A stretch of 62,541 bases of DNA from an uncultured Bacteroidota bacterium (GTDB taxonomy: Bacteria > Bacteroidota > Bacteroidia > UKL13-3): contig CAILJQ010000115.1 of assembly GCA_903834625.1 (NCBI GenBank), positions 1-62,541 of the forward strand, in the 5' to 3' direction. Below the pieces are notes generated by a model. It was not told the origin of the DNA and searched no databases. It saw nothing but the letters and a program-made list of their open reading frames with translations. The position numbers and the translations under genes are program-made. Position 1 is the first letter of the stretch; each line of letters opens with the position of its first letter. This document shows, one piece after another, positions 17,715 to 25,865 of the stretch.

Positions 17715-18281
17715 GTGGAGGAAATTAGGCTATATATATTGCTTGGATTTGAGCATGTGTTTCCATTTGGTTCAGACCACGTGCTGTTTATTGTTAGCTT
17801 ATTCCTTTTTAAAAGTAATTGGAAAGACTTGTTGGCGCAGTCTGTTGTATTCACCCTTGCCCACAGTATCAGTTTGTTATTAGCCCTATTAGGCTTACCC
17901 TTTCCAAGCTCACTTTGGGTTGAACCAATAATTGCTTTATCCATTGTTTATACTTCGTTAGAGAACGTATTTCCTAAGTATTTTGTATTGAACCGATTGG
18001 CCATAGTTGGAATATTTGGCTTATTCCATGGGTTAGGATTTGCGGGAGTTATTCAGCAATTATTGGGTGGTTCTGAAAGTTTATTTATTCCTTTATTTTC
18101 ATTTAACCTCGGCATAGAAGCTGCACAACTATTTGTACTGCTTCTATTATGGGTTATGATACATACAAGCGGCTTATCCAAATTAACTTTGTATCAAGAA
18201 AAACTTAGCAAAGCAATGTCATTGGGCATTGGTTTGATTGCCAGTTATTGGTTTTTAGAAAGAATTGGACATTTGCTTTAA
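17715..18281 (+). CDS. HupE/UreJ family membrane permease
   Basis: The 188-aa protein has about six membrane spans and the family signature GFEHVFPFGSDHVLFIVSLF near residues 11-30, then AHSISLLLALLG near 49 and GLFHGLGFAG near 112. HupE/UreJ proteins are metal permeases, mostly tied to nickel or cobalt, and some have been proposed for copper. The start is GTG (an in-frame TGA at 17709 excludes anything further upstream); TTG codons slightly downstream are alternatives. Its neighbours suggest the same metal pathway as the MbnP/MbnH/YHYH genes. The metal is not determined. Confidence 0.82.
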   Translation: MEEIRLYILLGFEHVFPFGSDHVLFIVSLFLFKSNWKDLLAQSVVFTLAHSISLLLALLGLPFPSSLWVEPIIALSIVYTSLENVFPKYFVLNRLAIVGIFGLFHGLGFAGVIQQLLGGSESLFIPLFSFNLGIEAAQLFVLLLLWVMIHTSGLSKLTLYQEKLSKAMSLGIGLIASYWFLERIGHLL

Positions 18282-18306
18282 GTAAGCAATGAACAGAAAA
18301 GGTAAT

Positions 18307-21294
18307 TTACTTTAAGGTACGTTTTACTTCAACCTCTTCGTAAGCTTCAACAAAATCACTTTCTCTTAAGTCGTTGTAATTATGGATTGTTAAACCGCAA
18401 TCATAACCACTAGCAACTTCTTTCACATCATCTTTGAAGCGCTTAAGTGACGATAATTCTCCAGAGTATATAACCACACCATCGCGGATTAAGCGGATTT
18501 TGGCATTTCTAACCAATTTTCCATCTGTAACCATACAACCTGCAACGGTACCCACTTTGGTAATTTTAAATACTTCGCGAATTTGCGCATTACCAAGAAT
18601 TTTCTCTTCAATGGTTGGAGCAAGCATACCCTCGATAGCTGATTTAATTTCCTCAATGGCGTTATAAATAACTGAGTATAGACGAATATCAATTGATTCA
18701 GTTTCGGCCAATCTTCTGGCTTGCGGACTAGGTCTTACCTGGAATCCTACGATAATTGCATCTGATGCAGAAGCGAGCATTACATCACTTTCAGAAATTT
18801 GTCCAACCGCTTTGTAAATTACATTTAACTGAACCTCTGGAGTAGAAAGTTTAATCAATGAATCTGACAATGCTTCTACTGAACCATCCACGTCACCTTT
18901 AACAATAACATTTAATTCTTTGAAGTTACCGATAGCCAAACGTCTACCAATTTCATCGAGAGTAATATGTTTATTGGTTCTAATGCCTTGTTCGCGCTGA
19001 AGTTGTTGGCGTTTATTGGCAATTTCTTTCGCCTCTTGTTCATTTTTGGTAACAATGAATCTATCACCTGCTTGAGGAGCGCCATCAAAACCAAGGATAA
19101 CTACTGGAGTAGCTGGTCCCGCTTTGTCCATTTTTTTGCCTCGTTCATCAAACATGGCCCTTACTTTACCATTGTTGGTACCAGCAAGAAGAGGATCACC
19201 TACACGCATGGTTCCGCTTTGAACCATAACTGTAGTAACAATACCTCTACCTTTATCGAGTGTGGCTTCAATAACGTTACCCACCGCTCTTTTGTTTGGA
19301 TTTGCTTTTAGGTCGAGCATTTCAGCTTCTAACAATACTTTTTCAAGCAAAGTTTCTATGCCAATACCTTTTTTAGCAGATATTTCTTGGCATTGGTATT
19401 TTCCACCCCATTCTTCTACGAGAATGTTCATGGCAGATAATTGTTCACGAATTTTATCTGGATTAGCAGCTTCGCGGTCAATTTTATTCAAGGCAAAAAC
19501 AATAGGAACACCAGCGGCCAAGGCATGGCTGATAGCTTCTTTTGTTTGAGGCATTACAGAGTCATCTGCTGCAATTACAATAATAACAATATCTGTAATC
19601 TTAGCACCACGTGCACGCATGGCGGTAAATGCCTCGTGACCTGGAGTATCTAAGAAGGTTATTTTCTTGCCGTTTTCTAATTTTACTTCATAAGCACCAA
19701 TGTGCTGCGTGATACCACCTGCTTCACCTTTTACTACGTTTGCGCTTCTCACGTAATCGAGTAAAGAGGTTTTACCATGATCAACGTGACCCATTACGGT
19801 TACAATTGGCGCTCTTGGTTCTAGTGTATCAGGATCATCAATTTCTTCTTCAACAGCTTCCACCATTTCGGCAGAAACGAATTCAACTTCAAAACCAAAC
19901 TCTTCCGCAACAATGGCGATGGTTTCAGCATCTAGGCGTTGGTTAATAGAAACCATCATACCTAAGCTCATACATGCGCTAATAATTTGGGTAACCTGAA
20001 GATTCATCATTTGGGCTAACTCGTTGGCAGTAACAAATTCTGTTACCTTTAACTTGTTTTTGTCCATTTCCTCCATCATCATTGCTTCTTCACGTTCAGA
20101 GGCTTTCTCATCGCGTTTTTGCTTTCTGATTTTAGAGCGAACAGCACCAATGTTTGGATTTTTTGACCCTGGATTCAACCTAGCCAATGTGGCTTTTAGT
20201 TTGTCTTGGATTTCTTTATCACTAATTTCTGCTTTTTCTTCAGGTTTTGTATACCTGTTGTTTCCTGGTTGTCCAGGACGGTTATTACCGAACCTATTTC
20301 CACCTTGTTGATTTCCACCTGGTCCGCGGTTGTTATTTCCTTGATAAGGCGGTCTAGGTCTATTAGGATCTAATGGCTTATTAGGATCAACCTTTTGAGT
20401 ACCTGGTTGGTCTCCTCCAATTTGTTTGCGTTTACGTTTGCGTTTACCATTAGGGTCGTCACTGCTTGCTACTGGGTTTTGTTTTTTTGCAGGAGGATCT
20501 TGTTTAAGGACAATTTTGCCCATAACCTTCAAACCTTCTAATTTCTCGTATTTTACTTCTGAGACAGTAGGTTCTTCTGTTTCTGTGTTTGCCACAGGGG
20601 CTGCCGGAGATTCAATAATAGTGGGCTCTGGAACAACTGGAGTTTCAACTATAGTTTCTGCAACAGGAGCAGGAGTAACTTTTACTTCAACAACTGGTTC
20701 AGGCTTTATTTCTTTTACAGGCTCTGCAGGAGGGGTTTCTATTTTTTTAGATTTTCCTTTAGGTTTCTTAAGGGAATCTAAATCGATTTTCCCCATAACT
20801 TTTAAACCTGGGTTTTCTTCTTTTTCTTCAACTGCTTGTGGTGCTTCTACCACTTTTTCCTCAACAACAGGAGGTGCCGGTGGAGGCGTTTCTATAACAG
20901 GCTCAGGAGCCTCTACCTTTGGAGCTATCACTACCGGAGGAGTTGGGGCTGGGGTTTCAGATTTTTTAGGGGTGTTTACCAAGCCAGATTTGATGAGCAT
21001 ACCTTCCTCTTCCTCTTCCTCTTCTGAAACAGGTGCTTTCGCTTTTGGTATTTCATGAACCGTATCTTTTGGCTTCAGGCGGTCTCTACCTAATTTGTTA
21101 GCCTCATCTTTAATCTTTTTCTCAGAGGAGAATTCAGATAATAAAATAGCGTACTGATCCTCAGTAAGCTTGGTAGTAGGCTTAGCCTCAATTACATGAC
21201 CTTTTTTTGCCAGAACTTCAACCATTGTGGTCATACCCACATTTAGTTCCTTCATTACGGCATTAATTCTTTTTGTTCCAGTTGTTTCGCTCAT
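18307..21294 (-). CDS. infB: Translation initiation factor IF-2
   Basis: The 995-aa GTPase brings initiator tRNA to the ribosome. The N-terminal IF2_N module covers about residues 1-55. A low-complexity Pro/Glu/Val/Lys-rich linker follows (~90-330), containing two LKVMGKI-type repeats, then a Gly/Asn/Arg/Gln stretch (~290-350). A second IF2_N module lies near 418-470. The GTPase has [13 protein letters not shown] near 500, the switch [15 protein letters not shown] near 546 and NKID near 605. The C-terminus (~720-995) is the tRNA-binding part. It is the last gene of rimP-nusA-infB. Confidence 0.97.
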   Translation of the reverse strand: MSETTGTKRINAVMKELNVGMTTMVEVLAKKGHVIEAKPTTKLTEDQYAILLSEFSSEKKIKDEANKLGRDRLKPKDTVHEIPKAKAPVSEEEEEEEGMLIKSGLVNTPKKSETPAPTPPVVIAPKVEAPEPVIETPPPAPPVVEEKVVEAPQAVEEKEENPGLKVMGKIDLDSLKKPKGKSKKIETPPAEPVKEIKPEPVVEVKVTPAPVAETIVETPVVPEPTIIESPAAPVANTETEEPTVSEVKYEKLEGLKVMGKIVLKQDPPAKKQNPVASSDDPNGKRKRKRKQIGGDQPGTQKVDPNKPLDPNRPRPPYQGNNNRGPGGNQQGGNRFGNNRPGQPGNNRYTKPEEKAEISDKEIQDKLKATLARLNPGSKNPNIGAVRSKIRKQKRDEKASEREEAMMMEEMDKNKLKVTEFVTANELAQMMNLQVTQIISACMSLGMMVSINQRLDAETIAIVAEEFGFEVEFVSAEMVEAVEEEIDDPDTLEPRAPIVTVMGHVDHGKTSLLDYVRSANVVKGEAGGITQHIGAYEVKLENGKKITFLDTPGHEAFTAMRARGAKITDIVIIVIAADDSVMPQTKEAISHALAAGVPIVFALNKIDREAANPDKIREQLSAMNILVEEWGGKYQCQEISAKKGIGIETLLEKVLLEAEMLDLKANPNKRAVGNVIEATLDKGRGIVTTVMVQSGTMRVGDPLLAGTNNGKVRAMFDERGKKMDKAGPATPVVILGFDGAPQAGDRFIVTKNEQEAKEIANKRQQLQREQGIRTNKHITLDEIGRRLAIGNFKELNVIVKGDVDGSVEALSDSLIKLSTPEVQLNVIYKAVGQISESDVMLASASDAIIVGFQVRPSPQARRLAETESIDIRLYSVIYNAIEEIKSAIEGMLAPTIEEKILGNAQIREVFKITKVGTVAGCMVTDGKLVRNAKIRLIRDGVVIYSGELSSLKRFKDDVKEVASGYDCGLTIHNYNDLRESDFVEAYEEVEVKRTLK

Positions 21295-21357
21295 TCTGCG
21301 CTTTTTCTTCCTAAAAATTACTGCGAATATCGTTTTTATTCATGGATATTCAACATG

Positions 21358-21418
21358 AAGGCCTGAAAACACCAATAAAAAGCATAAGCAAGCTTTGTTA
21401 CCGGCGATTTCAGGCCTT
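21358..21418 (-). repeat. Long inverted repeat between nusA and infB
   Basis: AAGGCCTGAAA (21358-21368) and TTTCAGGCCTT (21408-21418) are exact 11-bp inverted arms around a 39-base loop. A smaller AAAGC/GCTTT pair lies inside. In the nusA-infB transcript this could fold into a hairpin 64 bases before the infB start. No U-tract follows, so a simple terminator is unlikely; a leader structure or processing site is possible. Confidence 0.6.
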
Positions 21419-21480
21419 GAAACATGGGCAATATGTGAGTATTAATCACATGGAATGCTTATTTGCCGGTAGTATTCATC

Positions 21481-22716
21481 TTATTCAAACTCGGCTTCCA
21501 AAATTCTGCGCACTTCCTGCACAGTTTCTTCTTCCAGCTCTGTTCTGCGAACGAGTTCTTCGTTAGAGATGGCCAAAACGCTCTTAGCTGTATCTAAGCC
21601 AATTCCTTTTAACTCATCAATAATCCAACTATCTATCTCATCGCTAAATTCATCCAAATCAATATCCTCTTCTTCACTTTCTGTTTCGCGGTAAACATCA
21701 ATTTCATAACCAGCTAACTTTCCGGCTAATTTGATGTTATGACCTCCTTTACCGATGGCAAGTGAAACTTGGTCGGGTTTTAAAAATACAGAAACTCTTT
21801 TCTTTACTTCGTCAATTTTAATGCTGCTAACTTTAGCTGGGCTTAATGAGCGCTGAACCAAAAGGCTTGGGTTTCCTGTAAAGTTAATTACATCGATATT
21901 TTCATTTCTTAATTCACGAACAATGCCATGAATCCTAGAACCCTTCATACCCACGCAAGCTCCTACTGGATCAATACGATCATCGTAGCTTTCAACGGCA
22001 ACTTTGGCTCTTTCACCTGGTTCACGAACAATTTTCTTGATAGAGATAAGTCCATCAATAATTTCTGGGACCTCTTGTTCAAACAACCTTTCAAGGAATA
22101 CAGGAGACGTTCTGCTGAGGATAATTCTTGGGTTACCGTTATGCATTTCAACCTTAAGCACGACTGCACGAATGGCGTCACCTTTTTTGTAGAAATCTGC
22201 GGGTATCATTTCTGTTTTGGGAAGCAATAATTCATTGCCTTCATCATCAAGAACCATGATTTCCTTTTTCCAGATTTGATATACTTCTCCACTAATGATT
22301 TCACCCACACGGTCTTTGTATTTTTTGTAGAACTCATCTTTTTCAAGTTCTAATACTTTAGAAAGCAAGGTTTGACGAGCAGATAGAACAGCTCTTCTAC
22401 CAAAAATTTGCAAGCCTACCTCTTGGGTAACGTCTTCACCTATTTCAAAATCGGGTTCAATTTTGATTGCATCTGAGTAGGCAATTTGTGTGTTTTCATC
22501 TTCCACTTCCCCATCATGAACGATGGTTCTGTTGTGCCAAATTTCTAAGTCACCACTTTTGTCGTTGATAATTACATCAAAATTGTCGTCGCTGTTATAG
22601 CGTTTGCGTAACATACCACGAAACACATCTTCAAGTACGCGCTGCATGGTGGCGCGGTCGATGTTTTTAAACTCTTTAAACTCACTGAATGAGTCGATTA
22701 GTCCTGCACTGTGCAT
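21481..22716 (-). CDS. nusA: Transcription termination/antitermination factor NusA
   Basis: The 411-aa protein has the NusA order: N-terminal polymerase-binding domain (1-~125), S1 domain (~132-200, GEIISGEVYQIWKKE), KH1 and KH2 (~230-345; GACVGMKGSRIHGIVREL near 247 and VSLAIGKGGHNIKLAGKLAGYEID near 310). After an acidic linker, a short helical tail (DELKGIGLDTAKSVL...) shows a helix-hairpin-helix pattern. It acts on RNA polymerase during pausing, termination and rRNA antitermination. It lies 26 bp after rimP. Confidence 0.96.
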   Translation of the reverse strand: MHSAGLIDSFSEFKEFKNIDRATMQRVLEDVFRGMLRKRYNSDDNFDVIINDKSGDLEIWHNRTIVHDGEVEDENTQIAYSDAIKIEPDFEIGEDVTQEVGLQIFGRRAVLSARQTLLSKVLELEKDEFYKKYKDRVGEIISGEVYQIWKKEIMVLDDEGNELLLPKTEMIPADFYKKGDAIRAVVLKVEMHNGNPRIILSRTSPVFLERLFEQEVPEIIDGLISIKKIVREPGERAKVAVESYDDRIDPVGACVGMKGSRIHGIVRELRNENIDVINFTGNPSLLVQRSLSPAKVSSIKIDEVKKRVSVFLKPDQVSLAIGKGGHNIKLAGKLAGYEIDVYRETESEEEDIDLDEFSDEIDSWIIDELKGIGLDTAKSVLAISNEELVRRTELEEETVQEVRRILEAEFE

Positions 22717-22742
22717 ATTAAGTTAAAATTTACGTTTCAAAA

Positions 22743-23207
22743 TTAGTTAAAGGAAACCTGGACAAAAGCTGTTTCAATATCTGCCAACGACAATTCTTTG
22801 ATAACAGGCTCTTTAGCCAGGTATGCTTTCTTTTTATCTTTTAAATGAAGGGTTAATACTTCATTGTTTAATGCCATTAATTTCCCCAAGAGTTCAGTTT
22901 TTGCCTTGAGTACAATTTTAAATTCTCTACCAATATGTTTCTGAAATTGGCGAGGTAATAGGAGTGGCCTATCTACACCTGGAGATGAAACTTCAAGTGT
23001 GTAGGGTGTTTCTCCATAGTCGGCCTCATCTAATTTATTAGATAAGTGTCGGTTTAATGCTCTGCATTGTTCAATGGTCAAGGGGCCATCACTATCAATA
23101 AGCACTAATAGTTTTCCGCCACCTGGTTTGAATTCTACATCTACCACAAAAACTGAAGGTTCTAAGACTTCAGCACTCCATTCTTTTATTTGATCAACGA
23201 TTTGCAT
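22743..23207 (-). CDS. rimP: Ribosome maturation factor RimP
   Basis: From the ATG ending at 23207 the protein is 154 aa; a TTG three codons upstream is less likely. The N-terminal domain carries the RimP pattern VVDVEFKPGGGKLLVLIDSDGPLTIEQC and YTLEVSSPGVDRPL near residue 80; the C-terminal domain is a small SH3-like barrel. RimP helps assemble the 30S subunit. It is the first gene of the conserved rimP-nusA-infB operon. A promoter with both boxes lies 50-80 bp upstream. Confidence 0.93.
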   Translation of the reverse strand: MQIVDQIKEWSAEVLEPSVFVVDVEFKPGGGKLLVLIDSDGPLTIEQCRALNRHLSNKLDEADYGETPYTLEVSSPGVDRPLLLPRQFQKHIGREFKIVLKAKTELLGKLMALNNEVLTLHLKDKKKAYLAKEPVIKELSLADIETAFVQVSFN

Positions 23208-23216
23208 AGAGAACAA

Positions 23217-23243
23217 AAAAGGAGACTTTTGGTCTCCTTTTTC
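23217..23243 (-). terminator. Terminator of the 449-aa protein gene
   Basis: GGAGAC-TTTT-GGTCTCC with flanking A and T runs gives, on the minus strand, a stem followed by TTTTTT. It lies downstream of the gene ending at 23296 and between the rimP promoter and the rimP start, so rimP transcripts would cross it. It may therefore also act as an attenuator of the rimP operon. Confidence 0.7.
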
Positions 23244-23257
23244 AATTAATTACGGCA

Positions 23258-23287
23258 CAAATATAAGTATAAATATCAGTTTTGCAA
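23258..23287 (-). promoter_or_regulatory. Promoter of rimP-nusA-infB
   Basis: On the minus strand, TTG (23285-23287) and TATATTTG (23258-23265) are separated by 19 bp, a full match to the Bacteroidota consensus. The terminator-like hairpin at 23217-23243 lies between it and the rimP start. Confidence 0.65.
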
Positions 23288-23295
23288 CAAATTAC

Positions 23296-24645
23296 TTATT
23301 TTCCATAAAATGCTTTGTACCTATCGTACTGGGCTTTTCCAAATTCATGCATTGCCTCCATGTATTTCTTTTGCTTTTTGGAAGCATCAAAAGTTGAGAA
23401 TTTGGTGTACAGTGATTTTGCTTTTGCATAATCATCGTTCCATATATATGCTTCAATTAGATTCCAATAAATGGCAAAGGTTACATCTTCATTGATACGT
23501 GCTTTTTTATTGTCCATTTCTGATTCAAGAAGTGCTTTTTCATAAATAGCAATCCCTTCAGCAATTTTAGGTTTAGCAGCAGCTTTATCATATCCCTCTG
23601 CCAACATATTATACCCTTCTAAAATGGCAAGGTAAGCGTTATTAAGGTCTGAATAATCTTGCTTTTTATCTTTTACCAATTGGGCAGTTGATTCATGGGT
23701 AATTTTTTTGAAGGCATAATTACTATTCAAAAATTCATTGATGATAGCCATATTTTTATCTACGGTTTCCATTTCCAAATTTTCTGTGGTTCTAGCTCTT
23801 TGGTTTTCCCACCAGTATCTGATAGCCGATTCACTTGTAAATTCGCCAGATGAGGTGATGAATTTTTCAACACTTACTTCATTTGGAACCTCATCATAAA
23901 TAACGCCTTGAGCGGTTTCAACTTTTAAACGAATAATTCTTTTGTAGCCTACTTTAGCAGTGTATGATTTGTATGGATAAGATTTTCCATTTTCATATTT
24001 AGTTAAATCACGAGAAGTGATTTCAGGTTCTTTTATTTCTAATTGACCCATGGTGGCCGTGATGGTAACAGCATTTCCAGTTCCGTTTGAGTATCCTTCC
24101 ATTTTGAGATAGGTTGCTGCCAATTGTTCTAGGTTGAATACTTTATGCAATTTTGGAGCAGCCGGTTCAGATTTATAAGGTTTTGAAGGAGCTTTTAGGT
24201 AAGGCTCTTGCGGTATTTGTTTATACGGCTTTCCTTCATTGGCCAATTGTTTGTCGGCTAATTTTTGTAAGGTTGATTTTTGCTCATACAATTCCATTTC
24301 CTTCATGTAAGCATCATTGGCTGCTTTTAATTTAGCAGGATATTCTGCTTTTTCTTTTGCAAGCTCTTCTTCTGCTTTTTTCATTAAGCCATCATATTCT
24401 CTCAAGCTTTTTTGGTAATCTTCTTCTGCTTTCACTTTAGCTACCTCATAGTCGGCCAAGAGTTTTTTATTCAAAGCTTCGGCATCATACAATACCTTGC
24501 TATTATAATTCTTTATGTTTTTATCAAGTGGCTTTAAAGGCAATTGAATATAGTCGAACTTGATTTCAACTTTGTCTATATCCTGTGCAAATACAGAGGT
24601 ACTCATTAAGAGGAGAAATACTGTTTTAAGTAAATTGTTTTTCAT
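23296..24645 (-). CDS. Secreted coiled-coil/TPR-like protein, unknown function
   Basis: The 449-aa protein has a signal peptide (1-20), a long charged helical stretch (~50-130, rich in Glu/Lys/Ala with AKVKAEEDYQKSLREYDGLM) that should form a coiled coil, then a Pro/Lys segment. The beta-rich middle has 'YPYKSYTAKVGYKRIIRLKVETAQG'. The C-terminal third (~320-449) looks like TPR helices (YLAILEGYNMLAEGYDKA, YWNLIEAYIWNDDYAKAKSLY). I do not recognise a named family. It is monocistronic, with its own terminator, and shares a promoter region with the divergent DUF4421 gene. Confidence 0.65.
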   Translation of the reverse strand: MKNNLLKTVFLLLMSTSVFAQDIDKVEIKFDYIQLPLKPLDKNIKNYNSKVLYDAEALNKKLLADYEVAKVKAEEDYQKSLREYDGLMKKAEEELAKEKAEYPAKLKAANDAYMKEMELYEQKSTLQKLADKQLANEGKPYKQIPQEPYLKAPSKPYKSEPAAPKLHKVFNLEQLAATYLKMEGYSNGTGNAVTITATMGQLEIKEPEITSRDLTKYENGKSYPYKSYTAKVGYKRIIRLKVETAQGVIYDEVPNEVSVEKFITSSGEFTSESAIRYWWENQRARTTENLEMETVDKNMAIINEFLNSNYAFKKITHESTAQLVKDKKQDYSDLNNAYLAILEGYNMLAEGYDKAAAKPKIAEGIAIYEKALLESEMDNKKARINEDVTFAIYWNLIEAYIWNDDYAKAKSLYTKFSTFDASKKQKKYMEAMHEFGKAQYDRYKAFYGK

Positions 24646-24654
24646 AAATTTTAA

Positions 24655-24684
24655 TTGTGTTCAAACTTAACATTAATACATTTG
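24655..24684 (+). promoter_or_regulatory. Promoter of DUF4421 gene
   Basis: TTG (24655-24657), 19 bp, TACATTTG (24677-24684): an exact Bacteroidota promoter. The opposite strand has TAAGTTTG at 24662-24669, a -7 box for the divergent gene at 24645, so the two promoters overlap. Confidence 0.65.
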
Positions 24685-24762
24685 AACTAAACTGAGTTGT
24701 GTCAATTATGAAAAAATTAAGAGTTTATGGGGTTTTGTAAGATAAAATCAAGAGAATTAGGC

Positions 24763-25854
24763 ATGTTTGGCATTTCTAGATTTTGGTTCAAACCGATTTC
24801 TTTTTTATTCTTTAACCTAAATTTTATTTCAATAGGTTTTTCTCAAAGTAATGGGGGTCAAGTTCGAGATGGAAGTGCCTTTGGGTATGATTCAGGTTAT
24901 GTAGTTAGTTTTAGAGATAATTTGGTCATAACGCTTGTGAATGAAACAAAATTTAGTTCTATTTCAGTTGGTTTTACTACGCCAAAAGGGATATACAATT
25001 TAGATTATAAAACCAATACCATTAATACATGGGGTGTAGGGATAGATTATAAGTGGCTTACTTTTGAGTATACAAGACAAATGCCATGGTATACTCCGGC
25101 TGCTGAATTTGGGGAGGTGCAGAATGCAGGATTTGGTTTTGGAGTGACAGGTAGGCGCATTGCATTTCGAAACTTTTATGAAACAAGTAAAGGGTATTAT
25201 TTGGAGAATACAGATGATTGGAAGTTGGGTGCTTTAAAAGATTTGAAAGGTTATTATTTGCGGCCAGATATAAGTACAAGTACTTATTATGCTTCCTTGA
25301 ATTATGTATTTAACAACAAACATTTTTCTAACAATGCTTCTTTGTGGCAATTGGAAAGGCAAGTGAAAAAATCTGGCACCTTGGTTGGTGGATTAACATA
25401 CATGTTCAATAATTTTAAAGCAGATTCAAGTATTATACCCTTTACGGGCATCGACTCATTGCCTCGTTCTAGCAACACTTTTTTTGCCCTTAATAGTTTG
25501 GGTTTTAATATTGGCTTTATGGGAACATTGCCCTTAGGAAAAAAGAAAAAGTGGTTTCTTACCACAGCCATTATACCCGGATTATCAAGGCAATGGGGCG
25601 AGGCTAGTGTAGAAGATGGGGGCGTTGCTCCTGCAAGAAAACTATTGGGATATCAATCAGAATTTAGATTGGGCTTGGGGTACAATGGAGATAATTGGTA
25701 TGTTGGATCAATTGCCAAAGCCTATTCAAATTTAAACGTTGCAACCAAAGAGGAGCCCTTTAGTATCTCCAATTCATTTGGAAGATTTTATGTGGGTTAC
25801 CGATTTAATTCTCCAAATTTCAAACATCCTTTTTTTAAAAGAATAGGTTTGTAA
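24763..25854 (+). CDS. DUF4421 domain-containing outer-membrane-like protein
   Basis: From ATG 24763 the product is 363 aa with a signal peptide ending at GFSQ. An earlier ATG at 24727 adds 12 residues and cannot be excluded. The mature part reads as a beta-barrel: alternating aromatic strands, for example LVITLVNETKFSSISVGF, NTWGVGIDYKWLTFEYTRQ, SLGFNIGFMGTLPLG and SFGRFYVGYRF near the end. The pattern fits the DUF4421 family of Bacteroidota outer-membrane proteins of unknown function. It has a strong promoter and is convergent with the prolyl oligopeptidase gene. Confidence 0.7.
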   Translation: MFGISRFWFKPISFLFFNLNFISIGFSQSNGGQVRDGSAFGYDSGYVVSFRDNLVITLVNETKFSSISVGFTTPKGIYNLDYKTNTINTWGVGIDYKWLTFEYTRQMPWYTPAAEFGEVQNAGFGFGVTGRRIAFRNFYETSKGYYLENTDDWKLGALKDLKGYYLRPDISTSTYYASLNYVFNNKHFSNNASLWQLERQVKKSGTLVGGLTYMFNNFKADSSIIPFTGIDSLPRSSNTFFALNSLGFNIGFMGTLPLGKKKKWFLTTAIIPGLSRQWGEASVEDGGVAPARKLLGYQSEFRLGLGYNGDNWYVGSIAKAYSNLNVATKEEPFSISNSFGRFYVGYRFNSPNFKHPFFKRIGL

Positions 25855-25865
25855 TTGAACCCAAA

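Noticed and set aside
20426-21058. 210-aa plus-strand frame rich in Ser/Thr/Gly
   Set aside because: Antisense shadow of the low-complexity Pro/Glu/Val linker of IF-2.
21311-21343. Ten-codon frame just upstream of infB on the minus strand
   Set aside because: Too short and without supporting conservation; could be chance in an AT-rich leader.
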